The notes under the pieces: model-generated
Databases searched by the model: none
Told to the model about the DNA's origin: nothing
Seen by the model: only the letters and a program-made list of their open reading frames with translations
Shown here: in pieces, positions 12,401 to 26,637 of the stretch
Position numbering within the stretch: the first letter of the stretch is position 1
How the letters are laid out: each line of letters starts with the position of its first letter
NCBI GenBank assembly: GCA_038496675.1
Contig: CM076662.1
Location: 18,507,901-18,571,900, forward strand
DNA: 64,000 nt
Source of the DNA: Rachycentron canadum
Taxonomy: Eukaryota > Chordata > Actinopteri > Carangiformes > Rachycentridae
Reading direction: 5' to 3'
Made by a program: the position numbers and the translations under genes

Positions 12401-12899
12401 GATGGATATGCTGCTCCAAAGACGCCATCCAGCTCTTCAACCCCCCCCCCATCCATTCTACTGCAAAACATACAAACACTGCACATCACAAATACTCACT
12501 GATGGACAAGCCTCAGCGCAGGCCTCTGAATCCCTCAAGTATTAAATAATTAAAAGACGTCAAAATGGCTGGTCTCAGCCAGAGTAAATACGCGCCTGGC
12601 TATGAGGTCAGAGCCTGATGCCGGCTGTGCTGTGGAGCAAAGATAATTTACTTTCACGTGTTTAACGTCTCGCTAAGTCATTCGGGGGAAAAACAAGTGC
12701 TTGTCTGGTATTGGCTTTGGCAGACCGTCGTGTACTGCGGGCACCAGTGGGATTCTATGACATCCTCAGTCTCCGTAAAGAGACGTCAATGGACAGATTG
12801 TGCATAGCTCCATGGAAGCTCTGGCTGTGTAAGCATTGAGGAAACGGAGGCAGAGAGATGCTGCATTAAGGCGATCACATTTATATGTCCTGTAAACGC

Positions 12900-12981
<82 letters not shown>

Positions 12982-15900
12982 GTATCAAAACTCTTCCCTA
13001 AAAATCAAATGAAAGGATTCAACAGGATCCACTTGAGTCAAGTTATCCAGGTGTTGTCTGCTGCAGGTTATAGAAGCGAAGCGCCTGGATGAAGTCGGGT
13101 GTTTATACTGTATATTAACTTTCTGAGTACTTTCAAGGCCGTCCTCTGTAGTTTATGTTGCTTAAATCCAGCTACTCTGAATTACAATATGATGCAATTT
13201 TATTACTGAAACTAGGCTACATCAGCTCTTTGGGATTTATGTTCAGGGAAGAAAAAGCCATTTCCACAACTCATCTAAGACCTGGAGAATTCAAGAAAAA
13301 AACCCAATTCAATTACTGATCAATGCTGCATTGAATTTACAACTTCTTTAAGTCCAAGGACTTTGAATTGACATTGATTGGACATTTTTCTTCTCGTTTC
13401 AGTGCAAGGATCTCAAGGATTTTCAAGGCCCTTTTCGAGCACTGAAGCCAGTGTGCAACGACTCATCATTACACATTATTACTGCTATCCTTTCACTATC
13501 TTTTTTCAAAAGTCCAATCTCACTAACATTAACATTTCCAGAGCTTTCAGGTGAACTTCGTCAGTGGATGAAGGTGACGACATGCAGCTGAAAGTTCTGT
13601 TAATTCTCCAGGTGGTGAACCATGTGCAAAGAATTTCCAAATTTGAGAAGATTATATGTCAGTGTTTAAAAGAATTGTCTGAAAGCTTACAAAGATCTAG
13701 TTTTTCATCCTTTAATATGTTCGAATTTGTGTTCAGAGAAAAAAGAAAAAGTCTTGACACCTCTGCCAAGACCTAAAGCCCATTTGAAAACAACTCGTGG
13801 ACAATTTCACAAGAAAATATGTGCATCATATGCAACAATTTTATATCATTTTTTAAACCACAAAAATGTTATATTGGCCCTTATCAACTCTCTTTTATTA
13901 GATACTCTGCCTTTGTTGTTACTGTTGCAACAATAAAAGTTGGTTTATAGGCAAACCTTCAATGACCAATGATTTGAGGCCATATTGTCCAGAAACTCAG
14001 AAACTGCAGCCCTGGAGGCTTTCAGCTGTATCTTTTTAGTCTCACTTCTACTTTTATACTTGGCAGACAAAATTTGTCTCAGTTTACAGTACACATAAGT
14101 TCTGTGGCCTCCAACTACCCAATCAGAGCAACCACAAAGCCATAACTCCATCTCTGGTGATAATGTCTCTGGTTTATTCAAGAATGCATAAGCTCACATA
14201 GTTTTCCCTGTGATTTCCAGACGAGAGGCGAAACAAAGTGACTGCGAATTCTTAAAGAGTCACATTCAAACAGGGCTTCGATGGTGTCCACGTATTTGAG
14301 GTTGACATAGGATTTTGAGGTTTGTCATTGCAGAGGGAGAGACTAGTCAGAAGTGTCGAGCATCTTAAAATTGTTTCATTTCACACCAGAGTCTGAAAAT
14401 GAAGACATTTAAGACATGTGAAAACCCAACAGATTTTGGGACGAACACCCTGAAATGCATTTCTTTACTGTAAGCACAGATTTCACATGTGGAGAGGAGC
14501 AGAAAATTGTGGTCAGTTTTCACTATTTTTATCTCCAGTAGAAAATAGCTCCAAAATGAAAACTGCCAAATTCAAATGAAATCCCATTCAGCTCCATTGT
14601 ATTGGGTTGGCAGCAGAAGTCCCAGCATCAGATAACTCAGAGCTTTGCCAGACACCACTAGGGGTAAGCAGCAAAATGTGTTTTATGTTTTTTTAATGTG
14701 GGTGAACTGACCGTTTAAGTTTGCCTCTGGGTGTGTTATTAAGTATCATTAAAGTACTCTGCTCTCTGAGAAATAAAAGCAATGCAATTTCAAAATGAAT
14801 GACACAGAGAAAATAAAACATAAAAAATAAAAATATATAAAATATTATTCAGTTATTTCTTGTTTTACAGCTGTGTCTCATCATTTGAAAAGTCATTTTT
14901 TCTTCATAGTGACTTCACTCTGCGAAGCTCTAAACCACCGCGGAACCTCTAATTTTATAATAGTAAAAATAATCCTCTAAAAAATACTGTTGGGCTTCCC
15001 GTGAGCAAGGCACTTAGCATCTAACATCCAGCTGTAAGCAATGCAAAAGAGGCTCATGTGTTTTCAATCAGCTTTGGATAAATGAATAACTGAATTATTG
15101 ATCTTAAACTCACCCCTCCCTCATGCTGCCTGGGCTTGTTAGTGAAGATATCGGGCTGTTGGCGTCAAAGTTTCCTTCCAAGCCTTGATACCTGGAGCAG
15201 GTTTCAGCTGATGGAGGGAGAAACTCTGAAGTCCCCCTGTTGTGGACGGAGCCGCTGCTTGAGTACACACCTGAAACAGAGGCGTAGATATTAAAGGATT
15301 ATATATCTACTGTGGCAGCACATGGACAGTTTGCAGGTTGCTCCTGTGTGGAGGTTTGTGCAGCTACAGTTTTAAAACTTTGATTTACAGCAGAGGAATC
15401 CAACAGTGACGCAGGTTCAGGAAAAACAAACTTCTACTGCTGCATAATCCACTTCCCCAAGTCTGTGTTATAGTTATGGCCAAACTTTTGAGCATAAATA
15501 TGACTGTGTCTTTATACTTCTACTCCACTCCCAGTTATGTTGTACATATTACTTCATGACATTTAAATGGCAGCTTAAGTCGCCTGTTAATTATACATAT
15601 CATATATAATCATGATCAATACGTAACAGAAAACTCAAGCTAAAAAATTCAATTAAATTTCAAAATATATTCAACAAAAACTTATGACGCAGGGTTTTAT
15701 TCCATACAGAGATGAAGGTAGGTACAGACTTATAGGACTTATGGGAAATGGAGTTTGTGCAAAGGCCGGTAAAAATATGAGAATTGAAAAATATTAGATT
15801 TTTTTTTTTTTTAACGAACATATGAAGTGAGCGACACAACACATTGTCAATAATAAAAGTCTCTGTTTCAAGATTGGGGATTTTGATTTTTAGGTATTAG

Positions 15901-18348
15901 CATAGTTACAAATATCAGTTGAACAATAATTAATGTTTTCTTACTCTTACTAGTGATGTCGCAAAGTGACAATGTCAAGTCTCAATTTATTGCTCAATAA
16001 ACCTTTGTGTGTCCATTATATAGGATGTTTATTAGTTTTATTAGTTTTTTCTGGCACTGTACAGATGTTGAACTATGATGTTTATTTATTGTCTGCCAAA
16101 CAAATTCATCATTTAGTTTATAAAATCAAATAAAAAATAGTTAAACTGTTTGTACAAACTCAAGATTGCTTATTTTTTTATTATAATCAATTAATTTTAT
16201 GTTGAGCAACTAATCAATCAACTATTCCTTTAAGCAGCGAAGCAATACGTTTTCGACAAAGCTAATGGCCAACGTCTAACAGCGCTAGCAGGAAATAGTA
16301 AATAAAATAATACATTTTTGGCAAAATTATGAATATTTGTAAAGACATGATGAAACAAATGGACAAAGGAGAGACTGATAAAATTGAAATAAGGCTTTGT
16401 CAAACTTCTTAAATCAATTTCTAACTTTTTTTTTCACTGGTTAAATCAAGCTGACTACAGCCGCGTTTCCATGCCAAGTAGCAAGTTGCAAACTTTTCAG
16501 TCACATTTAAGGTTGAATGTTTGATACTAAGAACATAGTTTTTGGTGGCGTATTCATTTAAAAGCATAACACATATTCCTGCCTGCCATCAGCAGAGCTT
16601 TCAACACTTGGTTTTGACTTTGAGTTTACGGCCGCTGACAGTGATAGGATGTGTCATTGTGGATCCAACACGTAATGCACATACACAGATATATACATAA
16701 GGTTTCAGCTCTAACATTTGGTGCTTTCTGATAAGGACAAAATCCTCTTGGGACATTTTCAAAATTAAACACTGACATGCTTGTTTCACCCTGGATAAAC
16801 ATAGCTTGTAGTGTGCTGTTTGAGGCTTTTCCCTCAAAGTCTTCTGGGTAAAACTGCAAGTAGTCTGAAGTAATAGACATGGACAGCTCTCCTGGACACT
16901 CTCTGCTCTCTTTTGCCAGCTGAGCCTCAATGTACCTGACAGCTTCTTGATCCCGGTTCAGCCATTGAAAGGGAAAGAAAAAGAGCTTGGCTGGAAAACC
17001 GGTTTGGAGAAGCTGAAGGACGAGCGGGGAGAGGGCCAACTTGCCCGCAGTCAGTGCCCGGTAATTGGACAAGGTAAACACTGGCATGATGAGCTATCAT
17101 CGAAGGAATGGGAGAGGAGGGAGAGGAAAAGGAGCAAATGAGGCCATGGGAGGAAATTAAAGAGACAGCTTAACAGCCCAGGTGTTTGGCCAATTACCAT
17201 TTTCTTTGTTTTTACTCTTTTCCAGAGGGGTGTGGGGAAGCTAAACACAGATTTCCACTTGCTTTTGCTACCGTTTCATCTTCGCGTACCTGTGAAGTCA
17301 TCTAAGCCCGGTAAAGGTGAGCTGTTTCCTTGGTGGGAAGGGGCAGAGCTGTGGAGATGCTGCCTCGCTAGACAATCACTCAAAATGTCCGACTCCAGCA
17401 TTGTGTGCACTTGAACCTGCCAATAAGACAAAATACAGATGTTCATGGAGAAGTGAAATACATTTAGTATTGTGTTTTCACGTTGGTGAGCATGTGCGTT
17501 TGTCTGCCTGGATGTTGGGATGAAAATGATTATGATAAAGCTGTAGCTCAGTTGTCTTCCAGTTGTTTTTTTCCTCTCTTTTGCTGTTTGGCAACACAAC
17601 TTCCATGAGCTACATTTTAAAGTATTCACTTCTCTTTTGATTACATACAGTAGATCAATTGAAAACACAGTGAGTTTCCTGCAGGCTATTTTCTACTGTT
17701 CATTTTTCATAGAAATGATGTTTGCACCAGATGCCTGGTTCTTGTTTTGTCTCACGATCCAGCTTCTTGAAGTACAAACTCCAGAAATCTTGTTAGGCAA
17801 TCTTTATTCCAAAATGTTCTAACAAAGTTAAAGCAAGACAATTTACTTTATTATCCAGCATTAACAGAGCATCCCCCAGGACTTTCCAAAACAATTTATC
17901 AACAGCTCCAGGACTCAGAAGAAGCTCGCGAAGGACACCCAGGAACCACAAAAGATGGCTGAATAATCAGCGAAAAATGTTCGCTCAAACCAGTGTTTAT
18001 GAAGACGCAAACTTCAAGAGCTGTGACACATCAGCTCAAATAAATGTTTAACCGTAAGGAGTTTATGAAGTGCATGTTTAATATTTCAAAGTGCTATTAA
18101 GCCCCACAGGATTTACTGCAGCACAGGGCGTGTTATCCATGTCACAACTTACAAGCACACGTGGTTGTGTTTAAACCAAACAAGGCATGGGAATACACAC
18201 AAAGCCCCAGTGTCACTCATGGTCCATAGAAAACAAACAAGGCCCAGATAGCAGTGAACAATAGGCTCCCTATTCTGACTTCCAGGGAGTGTGTGTAATA
18301 CTTTGTTTTGTTGTATTTCATCCTACTGAATCACAAACATGCTTCCTC

Positions 18349-18383
<35 letters not shown>

Positions 18384-21300
18384 CAACACACACACATCTC
18401 CTCCGAGGAACAAGAGTTGTTGATGGAGAGACGGCGTTTTATCTGACCTCTGAGATTTCCCTCTGCTATTAAAAGCATTTTTGAATTTCACAATAAGACT
18501 CATGTTGCGATACTAAAAAACCTCAGGAAGAATCATATACTTTTTTAAGCCTTTAGGTTAAAAGAAAAAGAACAAACTGTTGACTTCCATCAGCCAGGAC
18601 ACAGAAAATAAAATCAAGATACAATAGAGAAGAAAATAGAGTCCTGCTTTGCACTTTCCGCTCTGAGATGGCTTCATTCTTGCTCCCTCTCTTCACCCCT
18701 GACTTTCTTTGCACTACACTCGGGATCTCTTTATTTTTCTCAAACTAAACCTGTAACATCTCTCACAGCTCTGCAGCTCTTGTGTAGCTGCTTTCACGAG
18801 TATATTGTTTCTTCTTCTGTTTGTGCTGCACATTCAAGACTCACAACTGTGACACATTTGTACTTAAAATGTTTCATTTGGGAATTCGAGTATTTTTTAA
18901 CCTTTACATTTTTAAAGCTTTCGAACAAAATTTATCAAAGTTGACAAAGTTTTTCAATATATTTGAATTTGAAAGTTTTCACAAAAATGCATAAATTGTG
19001 TTTTTGATGTAGAATTTCACTCTTATTGGGACAGAAAAAAGTCATCTGGTGAAAATGACTGCAGCTAAAGAATTGAATCTTATTTATATGCAAAGCTCTG
19101 ACGCTGATGCTCAAGAAGCAAAAACACATGATCTTTAAATAATAAAGAAATATGCCAATAGTCGACGGTGTGTCCTGGACGCCTTGGGGTTGAAGATGCT
19201 GATCATGTCACTGTGTGCCGCTATTTCATGTCCAATAAATGTTTTAAAAAGCCTCAAAAGTTGTTGAAAAAAAAAAAGATAATTGTCCATTTAAAATTCC
19301 ACTGTTGCTGCTTTCACTACATTTTATTCACAGCCACTTCTTCTAAACCAAACTACTGCTTGCTGCTGGTCCACCACATCTAATCTAATAGAGTCTAATC
19401 TAATATAGCTTTCGAGGCGCAGGGAGGTTTCATTAAAGAAAAGTGTCTCTGATGCTGCTGGTCAGAGACTTGATCACATTCTGCTCTCAGCTTAATGTCC
19501 GACGTTTAAAATAAATGTAATTGCACTTGGTACCTTGACCTCTCTCTCCTGGAGGCCTTTGGCTGAGTGAGCCTTGACGTGTTTCCGTAGGGAGCTGGGG
19601 TCGGTGTAGCGTTTGGTGCAGCCCGGGATCTGACAGGCGTACGGCTTCTGTGAACCAAACCACAACAAGAGGCGGTAAGAGACGACAGAGACGGCAGAGG
19701 CAGAGGAAATGAAAATAAAATCAAAATAAATTGTGGCGCTGGCTTCTCATCCCCTGTTTTTTAATGTATATTTATCATCGTCAGTCCATGAACTTTATTG
19801 TGTTAGTTTGTGATGTGTCCTGTAATGTCTCTTCCAAGTTGTTAAAGCAACTGTGCTCCAGGTAGGGCAACAATCAAAAGTCAAAACAACAGAGGGATCA
19901 ACCACTGACAGATTTTTAAGTCTTCTGTTTATTTTTATTTATTAACTTACACGGCAGAAAACACCTGTAATATCTCTTTGTCTACTTCAAGATTTTAGTT
20001 ACTGATTTACTGCATTTACTGCATGTTACCCTTGATACTGAGGGACTGAACCCAAAACACGATATTTATCATTTAAAATCGCTGCAACATTTCCTGGCGC
20101 CGAGCAATTTAGCTGCCAAAACACAATCTTGACAAGAAGAAATATGCCACCAAGCAACAAAATAAACCCAGAAATACACAACACAACAAGAGGAATCTTT
20201 TAAAAGGGTGTGTAAAGGTTTTAGGATTATGGTTTATAAAGTGGTCCAGGCTGAACCCCTCCCCTCTGTACTGTGCAAATATCACAAAACTTAAGACTTG
20301 ATGTTGTCATCTTTACTAAAAACAGATTCACACAACTTCATGACTTTGTGTGTCACAACATTCACCACATGATGAAGTTAATACAGTCACATCAGATGAT
20401 GTCAAACATAAAATATAATAGTGTTTACAAATAACAGCATTTGAGTTTGGCTGAGGCCCGTCCATATGGGTTACAGGTGTTAATACAGGAAACAATAGTG
20501 TTGTGTATTTCAGGCAGAGACATCCAGGATAAATACTGTAAAAGCAGCTTTTCGACGTGACAACTGTACTAACAGTGACAGGATGGACATGAAGATTGTG
20601 TCAACATTTTGCATAACGTGATCCTCAACCCAGAATGGAGCATATTTACCTTTCGTCTGCAGGCTTAAGGAGAGGAAGAGAGAGAGGAGTTAGCTCAGAT
20701 GTACTTTCTCCTGTTCATCATAAATCAGTTCATTCATAAGGCAAACTCTGACTCAGCAGCCAGTCTTTATACAAAAACCTTTCTGCATCAAAAAAGCACT
20801 TATTTTGATGTTTGGAGACTGCACAGCATGTGTGTTGTACATGTTTATCTTCACCTTGTTTGCAGTACAACATATTCCATTGCAAGAGAAAATCAGTACA
20901 CACATATATAAATGTTTTAACACCATTAAACTTAAAAAGCAGGAAAAAGAAAAAGCTGTTTTCTGTTATTGAGGCTGCGTTGCTTGTATTTCACAATTTC
21001 ATCAAAGCTGTGAGTTAGGATGAGTTAACGAGGCCATTTCCATGAATCTAATTCCTTGCAGATTTTTTTCCCCCATTTCTATTCACACAGGTGGAGTGAA
21101 TTAAGTTTTCATGAAAACACATGTAAAGAATTCAATTGAATCTTGTAGGTTTAAGTATCAAGATCTGAACAACACAAGTAAAAACTAATGATAATAATGG
21201 TAACAGCAACGCAGCAGGTTAAAGGGTAATATTTTGAAGTAGCTAATTGTCGTTAAAGGTCAAACAGAAATGACACAGTAATGTCCAAAAGGTCTGTTGG

Positions 21301-24300
21301 TTCTGTACGTTCAACAAACATGAGAATGGGACTGATGTCAAAATTAATGGTGATTTCAGGGAACGGTTGCAGTGAAGAAGTGAACAGGAACTTTGTGAGT
21401 TTAAAAAGATGTTAATAAATAAATAGAGAGACAATGATACACTACAAATGATGTAAAGACTACATCTGATGTCCCATCCATCCTTTATCTAGACCACTTA
21501 TCTGTGCAATTAACCTGAACTGACGATGGAAGCCGGAGAACCTGGAGGGAACCCACACAGGCAGGGGGAGAACATGCAAGGGCCTGGGGGTCCAAACCCA
21601 GAGCCTTCTTGCTGTAAAAAGACAGTCCTAACCCCTGTGTTTGCTTTTGTTTTGTACGATGAGGCATCAGCCTACAGCTTTACAACTATGTCCCCTTGTT
21701 TTCTACTGTATTGTTTTAATGGGAGTTTTGTCATTGTGGTTGTTTTGGGTGTTTTACTCTCTTTTTTGTTTAAATCTCAAATTCTTTAGACAATAATTTA
21801 AATGAAATTTAAACATTTCACACACTATAGATCTTGCACAAGAGCAGGGACTCATCCACAGCGCCTAACTTTACATGCTGGCAAGAGTTGGGCAATATCT
21901 TGTTCTTTCCAAATGATTTCTGAACAATATTCCCTGGGAGACCAACTCAGGGCTCCCCGGGTCTGAACAGATCAAGTGCTCTCTGTCTTTCTAGTCTTAA
22001 AAAGCAAAGTGGTTATGCCATTTCGTAAGGTTGAGACATCGCGTAAAACACACAAATAAAAATGTCAGTGTGCAAAAATGTGTCATACAAGTCAAACAAA
22101 CAAAAAGATTTTGTGATTCATTTGCTAATTTGATGGAAAAGTCGCCATCATTCACCATCATTGTTGATTTCTGAACGAGTAATCTTTATCTTCCAAATCA
22201 TTATTGTCTTGTACACAAGTCTGAAATACAAACTAATAAAAATAAAAATATAGTTTAAAAATAAAACTCTTATTATGGTGGCTGTTAATGCTGGTTCAGA
22301 TAATTTTCAAGTTGTGAGTTACAACTTTTTTTTGTCTGCATGAGGCTGACCTCATTTTATAAACAAATCTCAAACATTTGTAATACAATACAAGTTAAGT
22401 ACTCCAACTCAAGTAACATGTATGGACACCAGTCTTTTCCTGGCTGGTTGCTATATTATATTCAGCAATTACACTTACATTCAGACAATCTTCAACTGGG
22501 CCAGATGTGATGGCGCCAGATGTGTCTGATTCTTCATTTGTGACGCAACTGCGACGCTGCAATCGGCCAGCGGGAAACCACCAAGAGGAGAAAATAACTT
22601 CTCTCTCTTCTTGTTGTACTAACGCTGCAGTGCAATGTACAGCTTCATGTCATCTGTGTAATAAGAGATGTGATTTGCTGGATTACTGCTGAATCCTCAT
22701 CGCTTGTCAGCAGGAGTAAAAATAACTGTAGCGTGCAGGAGAAATTCACTGTCCTGAAGTCGACAAGGAGGAAAGTTTCCCTTATTACCTAACAATTATT
22801 GTGTATCATAAAGAAAAGTGTTGAACGAAGAGCAGCCTTATAGGAGAGTGAGTTTTTATGGCTACTGAACATTGCTGGCCTCATCTCAGACTTTATGTGA
22901 ATGGTCTTTACAGCTGATGTACAGGAGGATTATTCACTTCCTAAAGTAAAAGGATGAATACCACAATGTTCGAGAAAAGTCCCGTTTCAAAACTTACTTT
23001 AAGTGAACGCACAGAGTTACATACTTACATTATAACCTTTGTTGGAGATGAATTAAGTGCATTGACAGTTTTTAAGAACTGTGTTTCCATTTTCTGCTGC
23101 TTCATATTTCTCCTCTACTTACAGTTTCTTAAGATTTGACATCAAAGAAATGTACAGTGAATATATAAAATACAGCATGTTGTTTAACTTTAAGCCATTC
23201 TTTTCCAGCCTTTGTGGCCTGTGGCTCCTTATAAAAAACAATGTCTTGTTGTTAGCAGTTCCACCAAAGAATAATTTCCCCTTTAAACTTCTCACATGGT
23301 TTCAGTTACATAATTGTTTGGAAACTAAAGAGGCAAAAATATCAAAAAAAAAAAAAAAAAAACTCACCCTCAACCCCTCAGATTTATCTAGTGACTCTTA
23401 TGAGGGACCTGAACCCCTAGGCTGGAAACCACTGGACTGAACTAACTAACTCTGTATAAAGTATTTAAACATCACAGCCACATTAATATTAACCATCTAA
23501 TAATGTCAGATAGACATTTTACTGAACAACAGGAATCTTGTAAAAATGTATAATAAGCCATCAAATTTGTTTTGTGGTGAAGCTCTTTAAAAGTAAAACT
23601 AGCAGTCAGATAAATGTAGTGCAGGAAAAAAACAGACTATACTGTAGAAGTAGAAAGTTGTATAAAACAGAAATACATGTGCCTAAAACTTGAACAAACG
23701 TCCTTTCCTTCAGTGGACACAAAGCAAGAAGAGCCAAAGGAGCCACAATACTGGCACGATATTTGGCACCTGGTGAACAACCGGGAGCAGAGCGGAGTAA
23801 GAAAGTCTGGATTTCAGGGAAGAAGCCAGTGCTCTGTTCCCTCACAGGATCCATCAGTGGTGAATTTCATAACTTATTTTGCAGTAGAAGCCTTTATTTA
23901 TGACCATAGTGAACACTTCTCTGAATCCCCTGATGCTGTTTCCCATCAGTGTCATCATGTGACGTTATTAGATTTTGACTTATGCTGCCTATTTTATGTG
24001 AGACATGAAGTTGGCACTGCTATTTAATCCTCATTCTCATCTTCACCCATGAGGCTGGCAATGAAAACAGAAGAGAAGGGGATTTTAAGTGTTTCAAAGG
24101 GGAAAAAAATCAAACAGTTATTTCGAGCAAATTCAATTTTCTGTGCATACGGTTAGTGTTGTGAGTTGTCTTGTGAGGCTGCTCTCTCTTCCTTCTCCAG
24201 GTGTCGGCCCTCCCCTGGTGGGACCGGTTAGATGTACATAACTGCCTCCACTCATGATCAGCAGGGTTATAAGAGTGAGGAGAGGGAGCCCAGTGGCTGA

Positions 24301-26579
24301 GTCACCAGTGTGTATGTCGACTTACTCCCCTTTTTTCTGACTAGTGTGTTTTTGATTTTGGACCGACACTATGTGTTAAGCTGAGAAAACACTGTTTGTT
24401 TATGGTTCAGTTTATTTGAAAACCAAAGCTTTTAGTTACCATTTGCAGTTACTGTTAAATTAATATAGTAAAAGTTTTTCTCACTCACTGTTCTGCCTCC
24501 TGATCCTTTCATTTTTAACCTTTTGTTAATTTTAACCCTCAACCCCTGGTTCCTCATTGAGGAACATAAAAATATAATATCTTTGTGCTGCTGTTGACAT
24601 TTGATTCAGACTTGTGCCGTGTTGAATGTACCAGTGTTTAACCTAGAGTTAAACTGCATGTGATGTAATAAAAAACTCACTGATTCGATATATAAACCTG
24701 TCCTAACGTGTGATCTTTAACGTGGGTGTAGTTTGGCAGGTGACGTGTTGTTGTCTGCTGACCGTGTCCAGGTGTGTGCGCTGGTGTTTGGCCCGATCAC
24801 TGGAGTTGCTGAAGGCCTTGAGGCAGCCCGGGTGCTGGCAGATGTAGGGTTTCTCTCCGGTGTGGCTCCTCAGGTGGATCTTCAGGTTCTCCAGTCTGGA
24901 GAACGCCTTGGAGCAGCCCTCGAACTGAGAACGACAACATAGAAAAAAGTCTTAGGCTACTACAGAAAAACAGGATGCTGGCTCAGTGCTAATGTAAACA
25001 GGTCAAAACAGCTCACTTTCTTTCTAACCCAGTGACATCAAGAACAGTTAAGAGTTCAATGGTTTACTTCAACATTATGACCTGAATGAAGAACTGACAC
25101 TACCACATGAGCTACAGCTGCCTCCAGTTTGAGGGACCCAATTAAGACTTACTTCATAAAGAGCTGGCTGAAGGGAAATGTTATTTATGCTCTTGGGTGG
25201 ATGAAGATGACTTTAAAGTCTGTTCTCACATGCCTATATGTAGAGTGTGTTCTTTCCTCCTCATCAATCTACACTCAATGACCCATCAATTTTGCAAATG
25301 TATAAAGGAGAAAAACTGAAAATATCACATTGACATAAGTCTTTGCCCTTTTGCTATGACACTTGATTGTCAGGGTCCGTCAACACACTGATATTTCACT
25401 CAGGCTCCTCCCATTCCACTTGATCACCTTTGAGATGTTTCTACATCTCGGTTAGAGTTCACCTGTGGTGAATTCAGCTCTTTGGACATGATGTGGAAAG
25501 ACGCACAGCTGATCCGTGGTGAAGGAACCGCCTGCAGAGCCCAGACACAGGATTGTGTAGAGCCACAGATCTCAGGAAGGTTACAAAAAAAAAAAAAAAA
25601 AAAAAACTTCATCCACCCTCATTCTTACATGGAAGAAGTTTGGAACAATTGGATTAATCAGGGGAGAAGGACCCTGGTAAGACAGGTGACCAAGAGAGAT
25701 CTTGTGAGGAGATGGAAACTTCCAGCTTTCATTTCTGTAAGAGCCAGGTTTTACTAACAAACAAAATCAAAAGTGTTTATACCTGATTCAAACTGGTGGG
25801 ATCGTGTTGCACTGTTCATATGAAAGGTGCCACTAATAATTTTGTATAAAATGAAAAAAACTGAGCTGGTGAGAAGTTCAAACCTGGCCAATCACGGAGT
25901 GAAGTGGGTGAATTTATGGTCATCGCTCTACAGAAATGGTCAGACTTAAACCCCCCCCCCACATCCCACCCTGAGTCTGACGTCAGAGAGGTGCGGGATT
26001 ATCAAAACTATCCATCAAGCAGTTCTGACAGAGCATATTTACTCCTCCAACAGACGTGATGGGAGCGAGAATCAGCGCACAGAGCTCGTTCTGTGAGAAA
26101 ACACAGACTGAGGCTTCAGCATTTGAATAAATCAAGTGAGTTTTTCTTAGTCCATAATCTCCTGTTTGTGTTTGCTGTGTGTCCACCACAGCTCAGCAAG
26201 GAAACGCTGTCCGCTGTCCTAAAAAAGCTCGAAACGTATCCGCTGCAATTTTAGTAAATAATGATACAACCAGGGACAACGTGTAGCCGCATGTTCTACA
26301 TATTTATTTTGTATAGATCCAGGTTTCAGCTTCCACCCAGAGAGAGGTACTAAAACATCAGGGCCTTTATCCTCTCCAACGTATCATAGACAAATCTCTT
26401 CTGTGTCGTTAAACCATCTTGGCCTGCGAAATTATTTCATTTCATTTCACAATATGCATCAGTGATGCTGAAGTCTGAGCCAACAGAAATAACTTGAGGG
26501 GGCAATTTATCACAATTTAAAATTGTACGGTTAAGGTTGTTGAATCATAAAGTTCAGGTAATAGCAAATTGGAATAAAA

Positions 26580-26637
<58 letters not shown>

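Larger units (their letters stand above)
19648..24762 (-). other. glis1 intron 2
   Basis: 5.1 kb with no exon seen. It carries a header-like repeat copy (about 21470-21640) and an AAGTACT/GGTTGGGAACC family copy (about 23365-23600). Confidence 0.6.

Noticed and set aside
23677..24027. 116-codon plus-strand frame in glis1 intron 2
   Set aside because: No motif, no splice context, and ordinary length for chance in a 64-kb window.
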